Shown here: in pieces, positions 55,350 to 64,000 of the stretch
Position numbering within the stretch: the stretch's first letter is position 1
Layout: every line of letters starts with the position of its first letter
Made by a program: the position numbers and the translations under genes
The notes under the pieces: generated by a model
Databases searched by the model: none
What the model saw: the letters and a program-made list of their open reading frames with translations, nothing else
Told to the model about the DNA's origin: nothing
Source: Streptomyces griseochromogenes
GTDB taxonomy: Bacteria; Actinomycetota; Actinomycetes; Streptomycetales; Streptomycetaceae
DNA length: 64,000 bases
Assembly (NCBI RefSeq): GCF_001542625.1
Contig: NZ_CP016279.1
Span: forward strand, 1,798,001-1,862,000
Direction: 5' to 3'

Positions 55350-56300
55350 ATGACCGCAGACATATGGCTTCCCATCGCGCCGCAGGAGATCGAGGGGCTT
55401 CCCGAGGGGCCCCGGTACCTGTTCTGGGACGGCGGCGAGGAGTTCCCCGGCGACCCGGGCGCCTGCGTCTTCTACGCCGTGCCGTACATGAAGCCGGTCC
55501 GGGTGAGCGTGCGCCCGCTGCCCGCGATGGGCGCGGTCCAGGTCGTGCAGACGCTGTCGGCCGGCGTCGACCATGTGCAGCCGGGTCTGAAGTACCTGCG
55601 CCCGGGGGTGCGGTTGTGCAACGCGCGCGGGGTGCACGAGACGAGCACCGCCGAGCTGACGCTGACGCTGATCCTCGCCTCCCTGCGCGGCGTCCCCGAC
55701 TTCGTGCGGGCCCAGGACCGGGGGGAGTGGCTCGGCGGGTTCCGCCCGGCGCTCGCCGACAAGACGGCCCTCATCGTCGGCTACGGCTCCATCGGGGCCG
55801 CCATCGAGGACCGGCTCGCGCCTTTTGAACTCACGCGGGTGGCGCGCGTCGCGCGCTCAGGGCGCACCACGGCGCGCGGTCCCGTGCACCCGCTCACCGA
55901 ATTGCCCTCTCTGCTTCCGGACGCCGACATCGTGATCCTGTGCACGCCCTTGACGGAGTCCACCAGAGGCCTGGTCAGCGGTGATTTCCTGGGGCGGATG
56001 AAGGACGGCGCGCTGCTCGTGAACGTCGCCCGCGGACCCGTCGTCGACACCAAGGCGCTGCTCGCCGAGCTGGAGAGCGGCCGCATCACCGCGGCACTGG
56101 ACGTGACGGACCCCGAGCCGCTGCCGCCGGGACATCCCTTGTGGCAGACGCCCGGCGTGCTGATCAGCCCGCATGTGGGCGGTCCCACCTCGGCCTTCAT
56201 GCCGCGCGCCAAGCGCCTGCTCGTCGACCAGTTGAACCGCTTCGTGAACCACGAACCCCTGCGGAACGTGATCCTTACGACGGAAGAGAACGGGGCGTAG
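55350..56300 (+). CDS. D-isomer-specific 2-hydroxyacid dehydrogenase
   Basis: A 316-residue NAD(P)-dependent dehydrogenase. The cofactor fold has GYGSIGAAIEDRL, and the catalytic residues are Arg in VNVARGPVVD, Glu in VTDPEPLPPGHPL and His in SPHVGGPT. The N-terminal substrate domain has LSAGVDHVQ and NARGVHETSTAELTL. TAGCCT ends 6 bases before the ATG, indicating a leaderless start. Likely substrate class is glyoxylate/hydroxypyruvate-like, but this is not resolved. Confidence 0.92.
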   Translation: MTADIWLPIAPQEIEGLPEGPRYLFWDGGEEFPGDPGACVFYAVPYMKPVRVSVRPLPAMGAVQVVQTLSAGVDHVQPGLKYLRPGVRLCNARGVHETSTAELTLTLILASLRGVPDFVRAQDRGEWLGGFRPALADKTALIVGYGSIGAAIEDRLAPFELTRVARVARSGRTTARGPVHPLTELPSLLPDADIVILCTPLTESTRGLVSGDFLGRMKDGALLVNVARGPVVDTKALLAELESGRITAALDVTDPEPLPPGHPLWQTPGVLISPHVGGPTSAFMPRAKRLLVDQLNRFVNHEPLRNVILTTEENGA

Positions 56301-56355
56301 ATGCCGGGAGAGAACGGGACTTAGTCCACTTCCGGCACCCTCCGCAACCTTTCGG

Positions 56356-56374
56356 ATGCGGGCCGTACCCGCAT
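56356..56374 (+). terminator. Hairpin ATGCGGG-CCGTA-CCCGCAT
   Basis: Seven-bp perfect stem, 5-nt loop, 56 bp after the dehydrogenase stop. Weak terminator candidate. Confidence 0.45.
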
Positions 56375-56418
56375 ACCCGCTGGTCGTCACGGAGCGTAGA
56401 GAGGCTATGTCCCTGAGT

Positions 56419-56438
56419 GACGATACTGGTGTATCGTC
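56419..56438. promoter_or_regulatory. Palindrome GACGATAC-TGGT-GTATCGTC upstream of the diguanylate cyclase
   Basis: Perfect 8-bp arms around a 4-nt centre, in the 399-bp gap 56301-56699. Candidate repressor or activator site for the GGDEF gene. Apart from this and the hairpin at 56356, the gap shows only frame-open, lower-GC3 sequence just before the GGDEF start. Confidence 0.55.
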
Positions 56439-56699
56439 CCGACAGGGGTTGCGCCGCCTACGTTCGGCGCCGGGGATGGATATTTCAGATTTGTGAGGGG
56501 GGCGACGGGCGATGCACGGCCTATGGACGAACGATCCGACGCGGCGGAGCCGCCGACGGCGACCCTGGCGCGCGGCGGCGCGCAGACGCGGCCATCACAC
56601 GAGCCATCACAGCCACCGCCACCGCAGCCCGGCCGGCCGTCGCAGGCATGTCCTCCGGGACCCACGGGACCCGGGAGCGGCACTGACCGGGAGGCCCCG

Positions 56700-59600
56700 G
56701 TGAACGCGCCGCCCTCCGTGACGACCGTGACGAGCGCCCTGGACGGCTTGGTGCGCGCACCGCTCGCGCCGGGGGCTCCGCCGCAGTCCCGTCCGCCGGC
56801 CGTCGGCGCCGGGTCGCGTCTGGTCCAGCAATTGGTCCTGGCCCTCGTCTGCGGGGCCTACGCCATCGGGTCCACCTTCGACTGGGGCTCGGGCCGCCTC
56901 GCGCTGATCATGGGCGACTTCGGGCTGAGCGCCGCGGCGGGCGCCGCCGCCGTCTCCTGCTTCTGCTACGCCCGCAGCCCGCGGGTCCGCTTCCGGCCGG
57001 CCTGGCTGCTGTTCGCGCTCTCCTCGGCGATGGCGGCCCTGGGCAACGCGGTCTGGGGCTGGTACGAGGTCGTGCTGGGGCGGAGCGTGCCGAGCCCGAG
57101 CTACGCCGACCTGTTCTTCCTGTGCTTCGCGCCGCCCGCCATCGTGGGCCTGCTGGTCCTCGCCAAGCGGCCGATGACCCGGGCGGGCTGGATCTGCCTG
57201 GCGCTGGACGCCTGGCTGATCGGCGGCTCCCTGCTCACCCTGTCCTGGAGCCTCGCGCTCGCCCAGGCGGCGCGGTTCGACGGACCGAGCGTGGCGCACA
57301 CCGCGCTGTCGCTGGCCTACCCACTGCTCGACATCGCGCTCGTCAGCATGGTGCTCGCGCTGCACTTCCGCCGCTCCTCGGGCAACCGCACGGCGGTCAA
57401 CACCGCGATCGGCGCGCTCGCCCTCACCGTGATGTGCGACGCGCTGTTCACCTCGCCGCTGCTGCACAGCAGCTACCGCTCCGGGCAGCTGCTGGACGCG
57501 GGCTGGTTCGCCGGGTCGCTGCTGCTCGCCTACGCCCCCTGGGCCGCTCCGTCGCGTCCGGGAGCACGGGAGGCCGACCGGCACGTACCCGACGGGCACA
57601 CGCGCGTGGTGCACGAGCACGTGCCCGGACAGCGCGGCACAGGCCATCCCCACGTGCCCGCACCCGCCCCCGGAGGCGAACACGGCCGCTACCCGGCCGG
57701 CCGGCCGCTCTCCGGCTCCCTCGCCGCGCTCACCCCGTACCTCGCCGCCGCGGTGTGCACCCTGGGCATCCTGTACAACGTCCTCAACGGCCGCAGGCCC
57801 GACCATGTCGTGCTGATCACCGCAGGCGCCGTCGTACTGGCGCTCGTCATGCGCCAGGGCATCATGCTGCTGGACAACATCACCCTCACCCAGGAACTGG
57901 CGCAGAAGGAGAACCACTTCCGCTCCCTGGTGCAGGGCTCCAGCGACGTCATCATGATCGCCGCACCCAACGGCATCCTCCGGTACGTCTCCCCGGCCGC
58001 CGCCGGGGTCTACGGACGGTCCGCCGAGGATCTGGTGGGTACCGAACTGGCCGGTCTCATCCACCCGGAGGACCTGGGCTGTGTGGTGCACGAGGTGCGC
58101 CGGTTCCTCGCCGTCAGCCCGCTGGAGGAGGCCACCACACGCATCGAGTGCCGCTTCCGCTCCGGGGACGGCGGCTGGCTCAACGTCGAGTCCACCGTCA
58201 ACCGGCACCACGGCGGCCTGATCTTCAACAGCCGGGACGTGACCGAACGGGTGCGGCTGCAGGCCCAGTTGCAGCACAACGCCGAGCACGACCCGCTCAC
58301 CGACCTGCCCAACCGCGCGCTGTTCACCCAGCGCGTCCAGCAGGCCCTCTCCGGCCGCCGCGCCACCGACCGGGGCGCCGCCCTGCGCGGCACCGCCGTT
58401 CTCTTCATCGACCTGGACGGCTTCAAGGCCGTCAACGACACGATCGGGCACCAGGCCGGGGACGAACTGCTCGTCCAGGCCGCCCGCAGGCTCCAGGACG
58501 CCGTCCGGCAGGGGGACACCGCCTCCCGGCTCGGCGGCGACGAGTTCGCGGCCCTGATCGTCGGGGACGGCACCCGTGACCGTGCCGCCCGGGAGCGCAA
58601 CATCCTGGAGCTCGCCGACCGTCTCAGAATGACCCTCTCCCAGCCCTACGCCATCGGCGGCAACGATGTCCGGGTCAACGCCTCCATCGGCGTCGCCTTC
58701 GCCGAACAGGGCCTCGGCGCGGGCGAGCTGCTGCGCAACGCCGACCTCGCGATGTACCGCGCGAAATCGGCCGGCAAGGGCCGCGTCGAGCTGTACAAGC
58801 CGCAGATGCAGCAGGACGTCGTACGCAAGGCGGAGCTGGCCACACGGCTGCGCGCCGCGCTGCACGACGGCGAGTTCGCCCTGCTGCACCAGCCCGTGGT
58901 CTGCCTGGAGAAAGGCCGGATCACATCGGTTTCCGCACAGGCGCGCTGGCGCTCCTCCCAGGGGGTGCTCTTCACCCCGGCCGAGTTCCTGCGGGTGGCC
59001 GAGGACGGCGACAAGACCGCGGAGCTGGACCGCTGGATCCTCCAGGAGGCGGTGGAGCAGGCCGCCGAGCGGGCCGCCACCGGGAACGTGGTGCCGGTGG
59101 CCGTGCGGGTGAGCGCCCGCCGGCTGCTGGACCGCTCGATGCCGCTCGGCTCCGTGGAGGCGCTGCTGACCCGGCACGGGCTGCCGCCCGGCGCGTTGGT
59201 CGTGGAGCTGTCCGGCACCGACCCCATGGCCGCGCTGGACGAGCTGGAGCGGCGTCTGACCGCGCTCAGCCGGCTCGGGGTACGGATCGCCCTGGACGGC
59301 TTCGGCAGCGGCTACGCGGCGATCACGGCCCTCAGAAGGCTCCCCGTCGACATCCTGAAGCTCGACCGCAGCCTGGTCGAGGGGGTCGTGGAGTCCGCTC
59401 GGCTGCACAAGATCACCAGCGGGCTGCTGCGGATCGCCGGCGATCTCGGGCTCCAGTCCGTCGCCGAGGGTGTGGACCTGCCGGAACAGGTCGTCGCGCT
59501 GCGCGCGATGGGCTGCACGCACGGGCAGGGCATGGCGTTCGCGGGGCCGCTGGACGAGTACCGGCTGCGCCGGGCGCTCGGATCCGGTCACTATCCCGTG

Positions 59601-59744
59601 CCGCACGCGCCGGCCGAGCCGGCGTTCGCGGGCGGCGCGCGAGAGCCGCAGGCGCGCGTCGGCGTCGAGAGCGGGGGCGCGCGAAGGTCCGAAGAGCTGA
59701 GCGCGGTCGTCGCCTCGACCCCGACCGCGGCGCCCCGGAGGTGA
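56700..59744 (+). CDS. Membrane PAS-GGDEF-EAL protein with degenerate EAL (CdgC-like diguanylate cyclase)
   Basis: 1014 residues. Eight or more TM helices (residues 40-390) are followed by a PAS domain (about 400-520, SSDVIMIAAPNGILRYVSP), a GGDEF domain with LGGDEF near 611 and an I-site RQGD five residues before GGDEF, and an EAL-like domain. In that domain EALxRW reads SAQARW, E-I-T-E reads ELSGTD and D-D-F-G-T-G-Y reads LDGFGSGY, so phosphodiesterase activity is unlikely. I recall that this position, just before ilvB, holds S. coelicolor SCO5511 (cdgC type). Start GTG 56700 has CGGGAGG upstream; the open sequence back to 56493 has weaker GC3 and no ribosome site. Confidence 0.9.
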   Translation: MNAPPSVTTVTSALDGLVRAPLAPGAPPQSRPPAVGAGSRLVQQLVLALVCGAYAIGSTFDWGSGRLALIMGDFGLSAAAGAAAVSCFCYARSPRVRFRPAWLLFALSSAMAALGNAVWGWYEVVLGRSVPSPSYADLFFLCFAPPAIVGLLVLAKRPMTRAGWICLALDAWLIGGSLLTLSWSLALAQAARFDGPSVAHTALSLAYPLLDIALVSMVLALHFRRSSGNRTAVNTAIGALALTVMCDALFTSPLLHSSYRSGQLLDAGWFAGSLLLAYAPWAAPSRPGAREADRHVPDGHTRVVHEHVPGQRGTGHPHVPAPAPGGEHGRYPAGRPLSGSLAALTPYLAAAVCTLGILYNVLNGRRPDHVVLITAGAVVLALVMRQGIMLLDNITLTQELAQKENHFRSLVQGSSDVIMIAAPNGILRYVSPAAAGVYGRSAEDLVGTELAGLIHPEDLGCVVHEVRRFLAVSPLEEATTRIECRFRSGDGGWLNVESTVNRHHGGLIFNSRDVTERVRLQAQLQHNAEHDPLTDLPNRALFTQRVQQALSGRRATDRGAALRGTAVLFIDLDGFKAVNDTIGHQAGDELLVQAARRLQDAVRQGDTASRLGGDEFAALIVGDGTRDRAARERNILELADRLRMTLSQPYAIGGNDVRVNASIGVAFAEQGLGAGELLRNADLAMYRAKSAGKGRVELYKPQMQQDVVRKAELATRLRAALHDGEFALLHQPVVCLEKGRITSVSAQARWRSSQGVLFTPAEFLRVAEDGDKTAELDRWILQEAVEQAAERAATGNVVPVAVRVSARRLLDRSMPLGSVEALLTRHGLPPGALVVELSGTDPMAALDELERRLTALSRLGVRIALDGFGSGYAAITALRRLPVDILKLDRSLVEGVVESARLHKITSGLLRIAGDLGLQSVAEGVDLPEQVVALRAMGCTHGQGMAFAGPLDEYRLRRALGSGHYPVPHAPAEPAFAGGAREPQARVGVESGGARRSEELSAVVASTPTAAPRR

Positions 59745-59885
59745 CGAGCTGTGGAAAGGGCCGCGGGGGTGTACACCGGAAGGGTGTCCGCCGTCTTCGG
59801 AGGTGGCAGTGCCCTTCGCTCACATAATGAGACTCCCGTCCCACCCACTTGACACGTGGTGCGTGCCGGGGGGAGGGTCAGTGCC

Positions 59886-59927
59886 ATGCGCACCCGAATT
59901 CTCGTACTTGGACAGCGCGTCGGCTGA
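59886..59927 (+). CDS. ilv attenuation leader peptide (MRTRILVLGQRVG)
   Basis: A 13-residue open frame from ATG 59886 with GGGGGGAGG upstream. It contains Ile-Leu-Val-Leu in a row, the amino acids made by the operon, which is the mark of a branched-chain attenuation leader. A terminator with a U-tract lies 55 bp downstream and before ilvB. Ribosome stalling at these codons when aminoacyl-tRNA is short should favour readthrough. Confidence 0.9.
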   Translation: MRTRILVLGQRVG

Positions 59928-59981
59928 GCTGGGACCCACCGGAGGACGATCCGGAATCCCCAGCGACCACACCGGCGCGCT

Positions 59982-60016
59982 CCCCTCGCTTGCCCTACGG
60001 CACGAGGGGTTTTTTG
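59982..60016 (+). terminator. ilvB attenuator (Rho-independent)
   Basis: CCCCTCG (59982-59988) with CGAGGGG (60003-60009), an inner TGCC/GGCA pair, followed by TTTTTT. A canonical U-tract is rare in this window, and its position between the leader peptide and ilvB fits attenuation. Confidence 0.92.
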
Positions 60017-60095
60017 TTGCACGAGCACCTTTCGTGCAGCGCTTGAACTCCGCCCAAACCTCGCAAAAACCCTCAGCATCGAGAAGAGAATGCCG

Positions 60096-61943
60096 ATGAC
60101 CGAGCAGGCCACCGGGGCCCATCCGCAGCCGCGGCCCCGATCCGGAGGACAGCAGTCCGCCCCCGTCGAGCACGTCACGGGTGCGCAGTCCCTCATCCGC
60201 TCCCTCGAGGAGGTCGGCGCTGAGACGGTATTCGGTATCCCCGGCGGCGCGATCCTGCCGGCGTACGACCCGCTGATGGACTCCACCCGGGTGCGCCACG
60301 TCCTGGTCCGCCACGAGCAGGGCGCAGGCCACGCGGCCACCGGCTACGCGCAGGCCACCGGCAAGGTCGGCGTCTGCATGGCGACCTCGGGGCCGGGTGC
60401 CACCAACCTGGTCACGCCGATCGCCGACGCGCACATGGACTCGGTGCCGCTGGTCGCGATCACCGGTCAGGTCGCCTCGAAGTCGATCGGCACGGACGCC
60501 TTCCAGGAGGCGGACATCGTCGGCATCACCATGCCGATCACCAAGCACAACTTCCTGGTCACCAAGGCCGAGGACATCCCGCGGACCATCGCGCAGGCGT
60601 TCCACATCGCCTCCACCGGCCGCCCGGGCCCGGTCCTGGTCGACATCGCCAAGGACGCCCTCCAGGCGAAGACCACCTTCTCCTGGCCGCCGGTCATGGA
60701 CCTGCCCGGCTATCGCCCGGTGACCAAGCCGCACGCCAAGCAGATCCGCGAGGCGGCCAAGCTGATCACCTCCGCCAAGCGGCCCGTCCTCTACGTCGGC
60801 GGCGGCGTCCTCAAGGCCCAGGCCACCGCCGAGCTGAAGGTCCTCGCCGAACTCACCGGAGCGCCCGTCACCACCACCCTGATGGCGCTCGGCGCGTTCC
60901 CCGACAGCCACCCGCTGCACGTGGGAATGCCGGGCATGCACGGTGCGGTCACCGCCGTCACCGCGCTGCAGAAGGCCGACCTGATCGTCGCCCTCGGAGC
61001 CCGCTTCGACGACCGCGTCACCGGCAAGCTGGACAGCTTCGCGCCGTACGCCAAGATCGTCCACGCCGACATCGACCCGGCCGAGATCGGCAAGAACCGC
61101 GCCGCCGACGTGCCGATCGTCGGTGACGCCCGCGAGGTCATCGCCGACCTGGTCCAGGCCGTGCAGAAGGAGCACAGCGAGGGCCACCAGGGCGACTACA
61201 CCGCCTGGTGGAGCGACCTGAACCGCTGGCGCGAGACCTACCCGCTCGGCTACGACCAGCCCGAGGACGGCTCGCTGTCCCCGCAGCAGGTCATCGAGCG
61301 CATCGGGCAGCTCGCTCCCGAGGGCACGATCTTCGCCGCGGGCGTCGGCCAGCACCAGATGTGGTCCGCGCACTTCATCCAGTACGAGAAGCCCGCCACC
61401 TGGCTGAACTCCGGCGGCGCCGGCACGATGGGCTACGCGGTCCCGGCCGCCATGGGCGCCAAGGCCGGACAGCCGGACCACACGGTCTGGGCGATCGACG
61501 GTGACGGCTGCTTCCAGATGACCAATCAGGAGCTGACCACCTGCGCCCTGAACAACATCCCGATCAAGGTCGCCATCATCAACAACGGCGCCCTCGGGAT
61601 GGTCCGCCAGTGGCAGACCCTCTTCTACAACCAGCGTTACTCCAACACCGTGCTGCACTCCGGCCCCGACGACGTCAACCCGGAGGCCAGGGGCACCCGC
61701 GTGCCGGACTTCGTGAAGCTGTCCGAGGCCATGGGCTGCGTGGGCCTGCGCTGCGAGCGCCCGGAGGACCTGGACAAGGTCATCGAAGAGGCGAACTCCA
61801 TCAACGACCGCCCGGTCGTCGTCGACTTCATCGTCCACGAGGACGCGATGGTGTGGCCGATGGTCGCCGCCGGCACCTCCAACGACGAGATCATGGCCGC
61901 CCGGGACGTCCGCCCCGACTTCGGCGACAACGAAGACGACTGA
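60096..61943 (+). CDS. ilvB: Acetolactate synthase large subunit
   Basis: A 615-residue TPP/FAD enzyme making 2-acetolactate or 2-aceto-2-hydroxybutyrate. The N-terminal catalytic Glu is in [14 protein letters not shown], the [12 protein letters not shown] linker follows and the TPP/Mg site is [15 protein letters not shown], then [13 protein letters not shown] 30-residue extension precedes [13 protein letters not shown]. Start 60096 is chosen over 60090 because GAGAAGAGA ends 6 bases upstream. Valine feedback acts through the IlvN subunit encoded next. Confidence 0.97.
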   Translation: MTEQATGAHPQPRPRSGGQQSAPVEHVTGAQSLIRSLEEVGAETVFGIPGGAILPAYDPLMDSTRVRHVLVRHEQGAGHAATGYAQATGKVGVCMATSGPGATNLVTPIADAHMDSVPLVAITGQVASKSIGTDAFQEADIVGITMPITKHNFLVTKAEDIPRTIAQAFHIASTGRPGPVLVDIAKDALQAKTTFSWPPVMDLPGYRPVTKPHAKQIREAAKLITSAKRPVLYVGGGVLKAQATAELKVLAELTGAPVTTTLMALGAFPDSHPLHVGMPGMHGAVTAVTALQKADLIVALGARFDDRVTGKLDSFAPYAKIVHADIDPAEIGKNRAADVPIVGDAREVIADLVQAVQKEHSEGHQGDYTAWWSDLNRWRETYPLGYDQPEDGSLSPQQVIERIGQLAPEGTIFAAGVGQHQMWSAHFIQYEKPATWLNSGGAGTMGYAVPAAMGAKAGQPDHTVWAIDGDGCFQMTNQELTTCALNNIPIKVAIINNGALGMVRQWQTLFYNQRYSNTVLHSGPDDVNPEARGTRVPDFVKLSEAMGCVGLRCERPEDLDKVIEEANSINDRPVVVDFIVHEDAMVWPMVAAGTSNDEIMAARDVRPDFGDNEDD

Positions 61944-61973
61944 CCTTCAACAGGCAAGGAAGAGCAACCAGAC

Positions 61974-63621
<1,648 letters not shown>

Positions 63622-63632
63622 GCCTCGTGTCA

Positions 63633-63664
63633 GGGGGTCGGGGCAGACTGCTCCGGCCCCCTTT
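63633..63664 (+). terminator. Terminator of ilvC
   Basis: GGGGGTCGGGG pairs with CTCCGGCCCCC (two G-U pairs, loop CAGACTG) and is followed by TTT. It starts 12 bp after the ilvC stop. The rest of the 235-bp gap to serA has no obvious feature. Confidence 0.75.
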
Positions 63665-63856
63665 GGCCACTCCGTCCAGCCCCGGACGGGTGATCCTTCC
63701 GCAGAGGCGCAAGACGGTCTCGGCGGCGCCACTACACTGCTGCACAACATACGCGTCAGGCCCACAGCGTCGTGCGTCTTCCGCGGCTAGCCCCCCTCCT
63801 CCGCCTGCGGCCGTCGGGACGGCCGTCCGCATGCATTGGACTAGTGAGGACCTCAC

Positions 63857-64000
63857 GTGAGCTCGAAACCTGTCGTACTCATCGCTGAAGAGCTGTCGCC
63901 CGCGACCGTCGACGCGCTCGGCCCGGACTTCGAGATCCGGCACTGCAACGGAGCCGACCGCGCCGAACTGCTCGCCGCCATCGCCGACGTCGACGCGATC
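63857..64000 (+). CDS. serA: D-3-phosphoglycerate dehydrogenase, N-terminal part (continues past window)
   Basis: The first 48 codons from GTG 63857, with GAGGA upstream: SSKPVVLIAEELSPATV, then LGPDFEIRHCNGADRAELLAAI match the N-terminal substrate domain of type I PGDH. SerA oxidises 3-phosphoglycerate, the first step to serine. The gene is cut by the window end, so catalytic residues and the ACT tail cannot be checked. The serA position after ilvC is the one I remember from other streptomycetes. Confidence 0.9.
   Translation, partial: MSSKPVVLIAEELSPATVDALGPDFEIRHCNGADRAELLAAIADVDAI

Noticed and set aside
56419..56438. BldD-type binding site at the palindrome
   Set aside because: The AC-to-GT distance is 4 rather than 5 bases, so the known BldD consensus is not met.
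56493..56699. Upstream in-frame extension of the CdgC-like protein
   Set aside because: Third-position GC is lower than in the rest of the gene and there is no ribosome site, while GTG 56700 has CGGGAGG at good spacing.

Overview
The window is high-G+C actinobacterial DNA. Third codon positions are almost all G or C, GTG starts are common, Shine-Dalgarno sites are GGAGG-like, and several genes appear leaderless. Gene content and order (gcvT-gcvH-glyA-sdaA, an oligopeptide ABC operon, cysteine desulfurase/mnmA, ligA, gatCAB, ilvBNC-serA) match what I remember of the conserved core of Streptomyces chromosomes. Almost all of the window looks like core chromosome. The exception is the left edge, where the tail of a biosynthetic-type cluster (type II thioesterase, O-methyltransferase, amidohydrolase, 14-TM drug exporter; 1-4390) ends beside a decayed toxin-antitoxin pair (about 4471-4895).

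4947-9620 (minus strand) is a glycine/serine catabolism unit. A tandem glycine riboswitch is followed by gcvT, gcvH, glyA and sdaA, leading from glycine through serine to pyruvate. Then come a P-loop kinase-like gene, two SseB-like genes, and a five-gene oligopeptide importer (12584-18979) with a perfect hairpin between the binding-protein gene and the next permease gene. A secreted M1 aminopeptidase follows and carries a TTA codon.

20515-28591 holds a TRIC-type channel gene overlapping a convergent esterase gene, a hotdog thioesterase with a dispersed repeat inside its 5' coding region, a WYL regulator divergent from a DinB-like gene (with a broken copy of that gene's 3' end nearby), a TetR-controlled pair of tiny membrane proteins, and a cysteine desulfurase. 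28592-28900 contains a TPP-riboswitch-like element on the minus strand followed by a terminator and no gene. 28901-36604 covers a Tat-exported amidase, mnmA, an alpha/beta hydrolase, DUF427, LOG-like and SDR genes, a MetE-like protein and ligA. The ends of mnmA and of its convergent neighbour are duplicated in a small repeat array.

36867-64000 holds two membrane GGDEF-EAL proteins. One has intact catalytic motifs in both domains and a TTA codon. The other has an intact GGDEF plus I-site but a degenerate EAL. Between them lie a TetR/DUF4267/cupin locus, gatC-gatA-(small membrane protein)-gatB, a methyltransferase pseudogene broken by a 7-bp duplication, an MMPL transporter, a GNAT, a large ATPase-LuxR regulator, a PQQ-type sugar dehydrogenase, an aldo/keto reductase and a 2-hydroxyacid dehydrogenase. 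The window ends with ilvB-ilvN-ilvC behind a leader-peptide attenuator, then the first 48 codons of serA.

I found no phage, IS element, CRISPR array, rRNA or tRNA. No new multi-gene system stands out. The most unusual signals are the orphan TPP-like element, the two TTA-codon genes, the frameshifted methyltransferase and the repeat-derived coding sequence.
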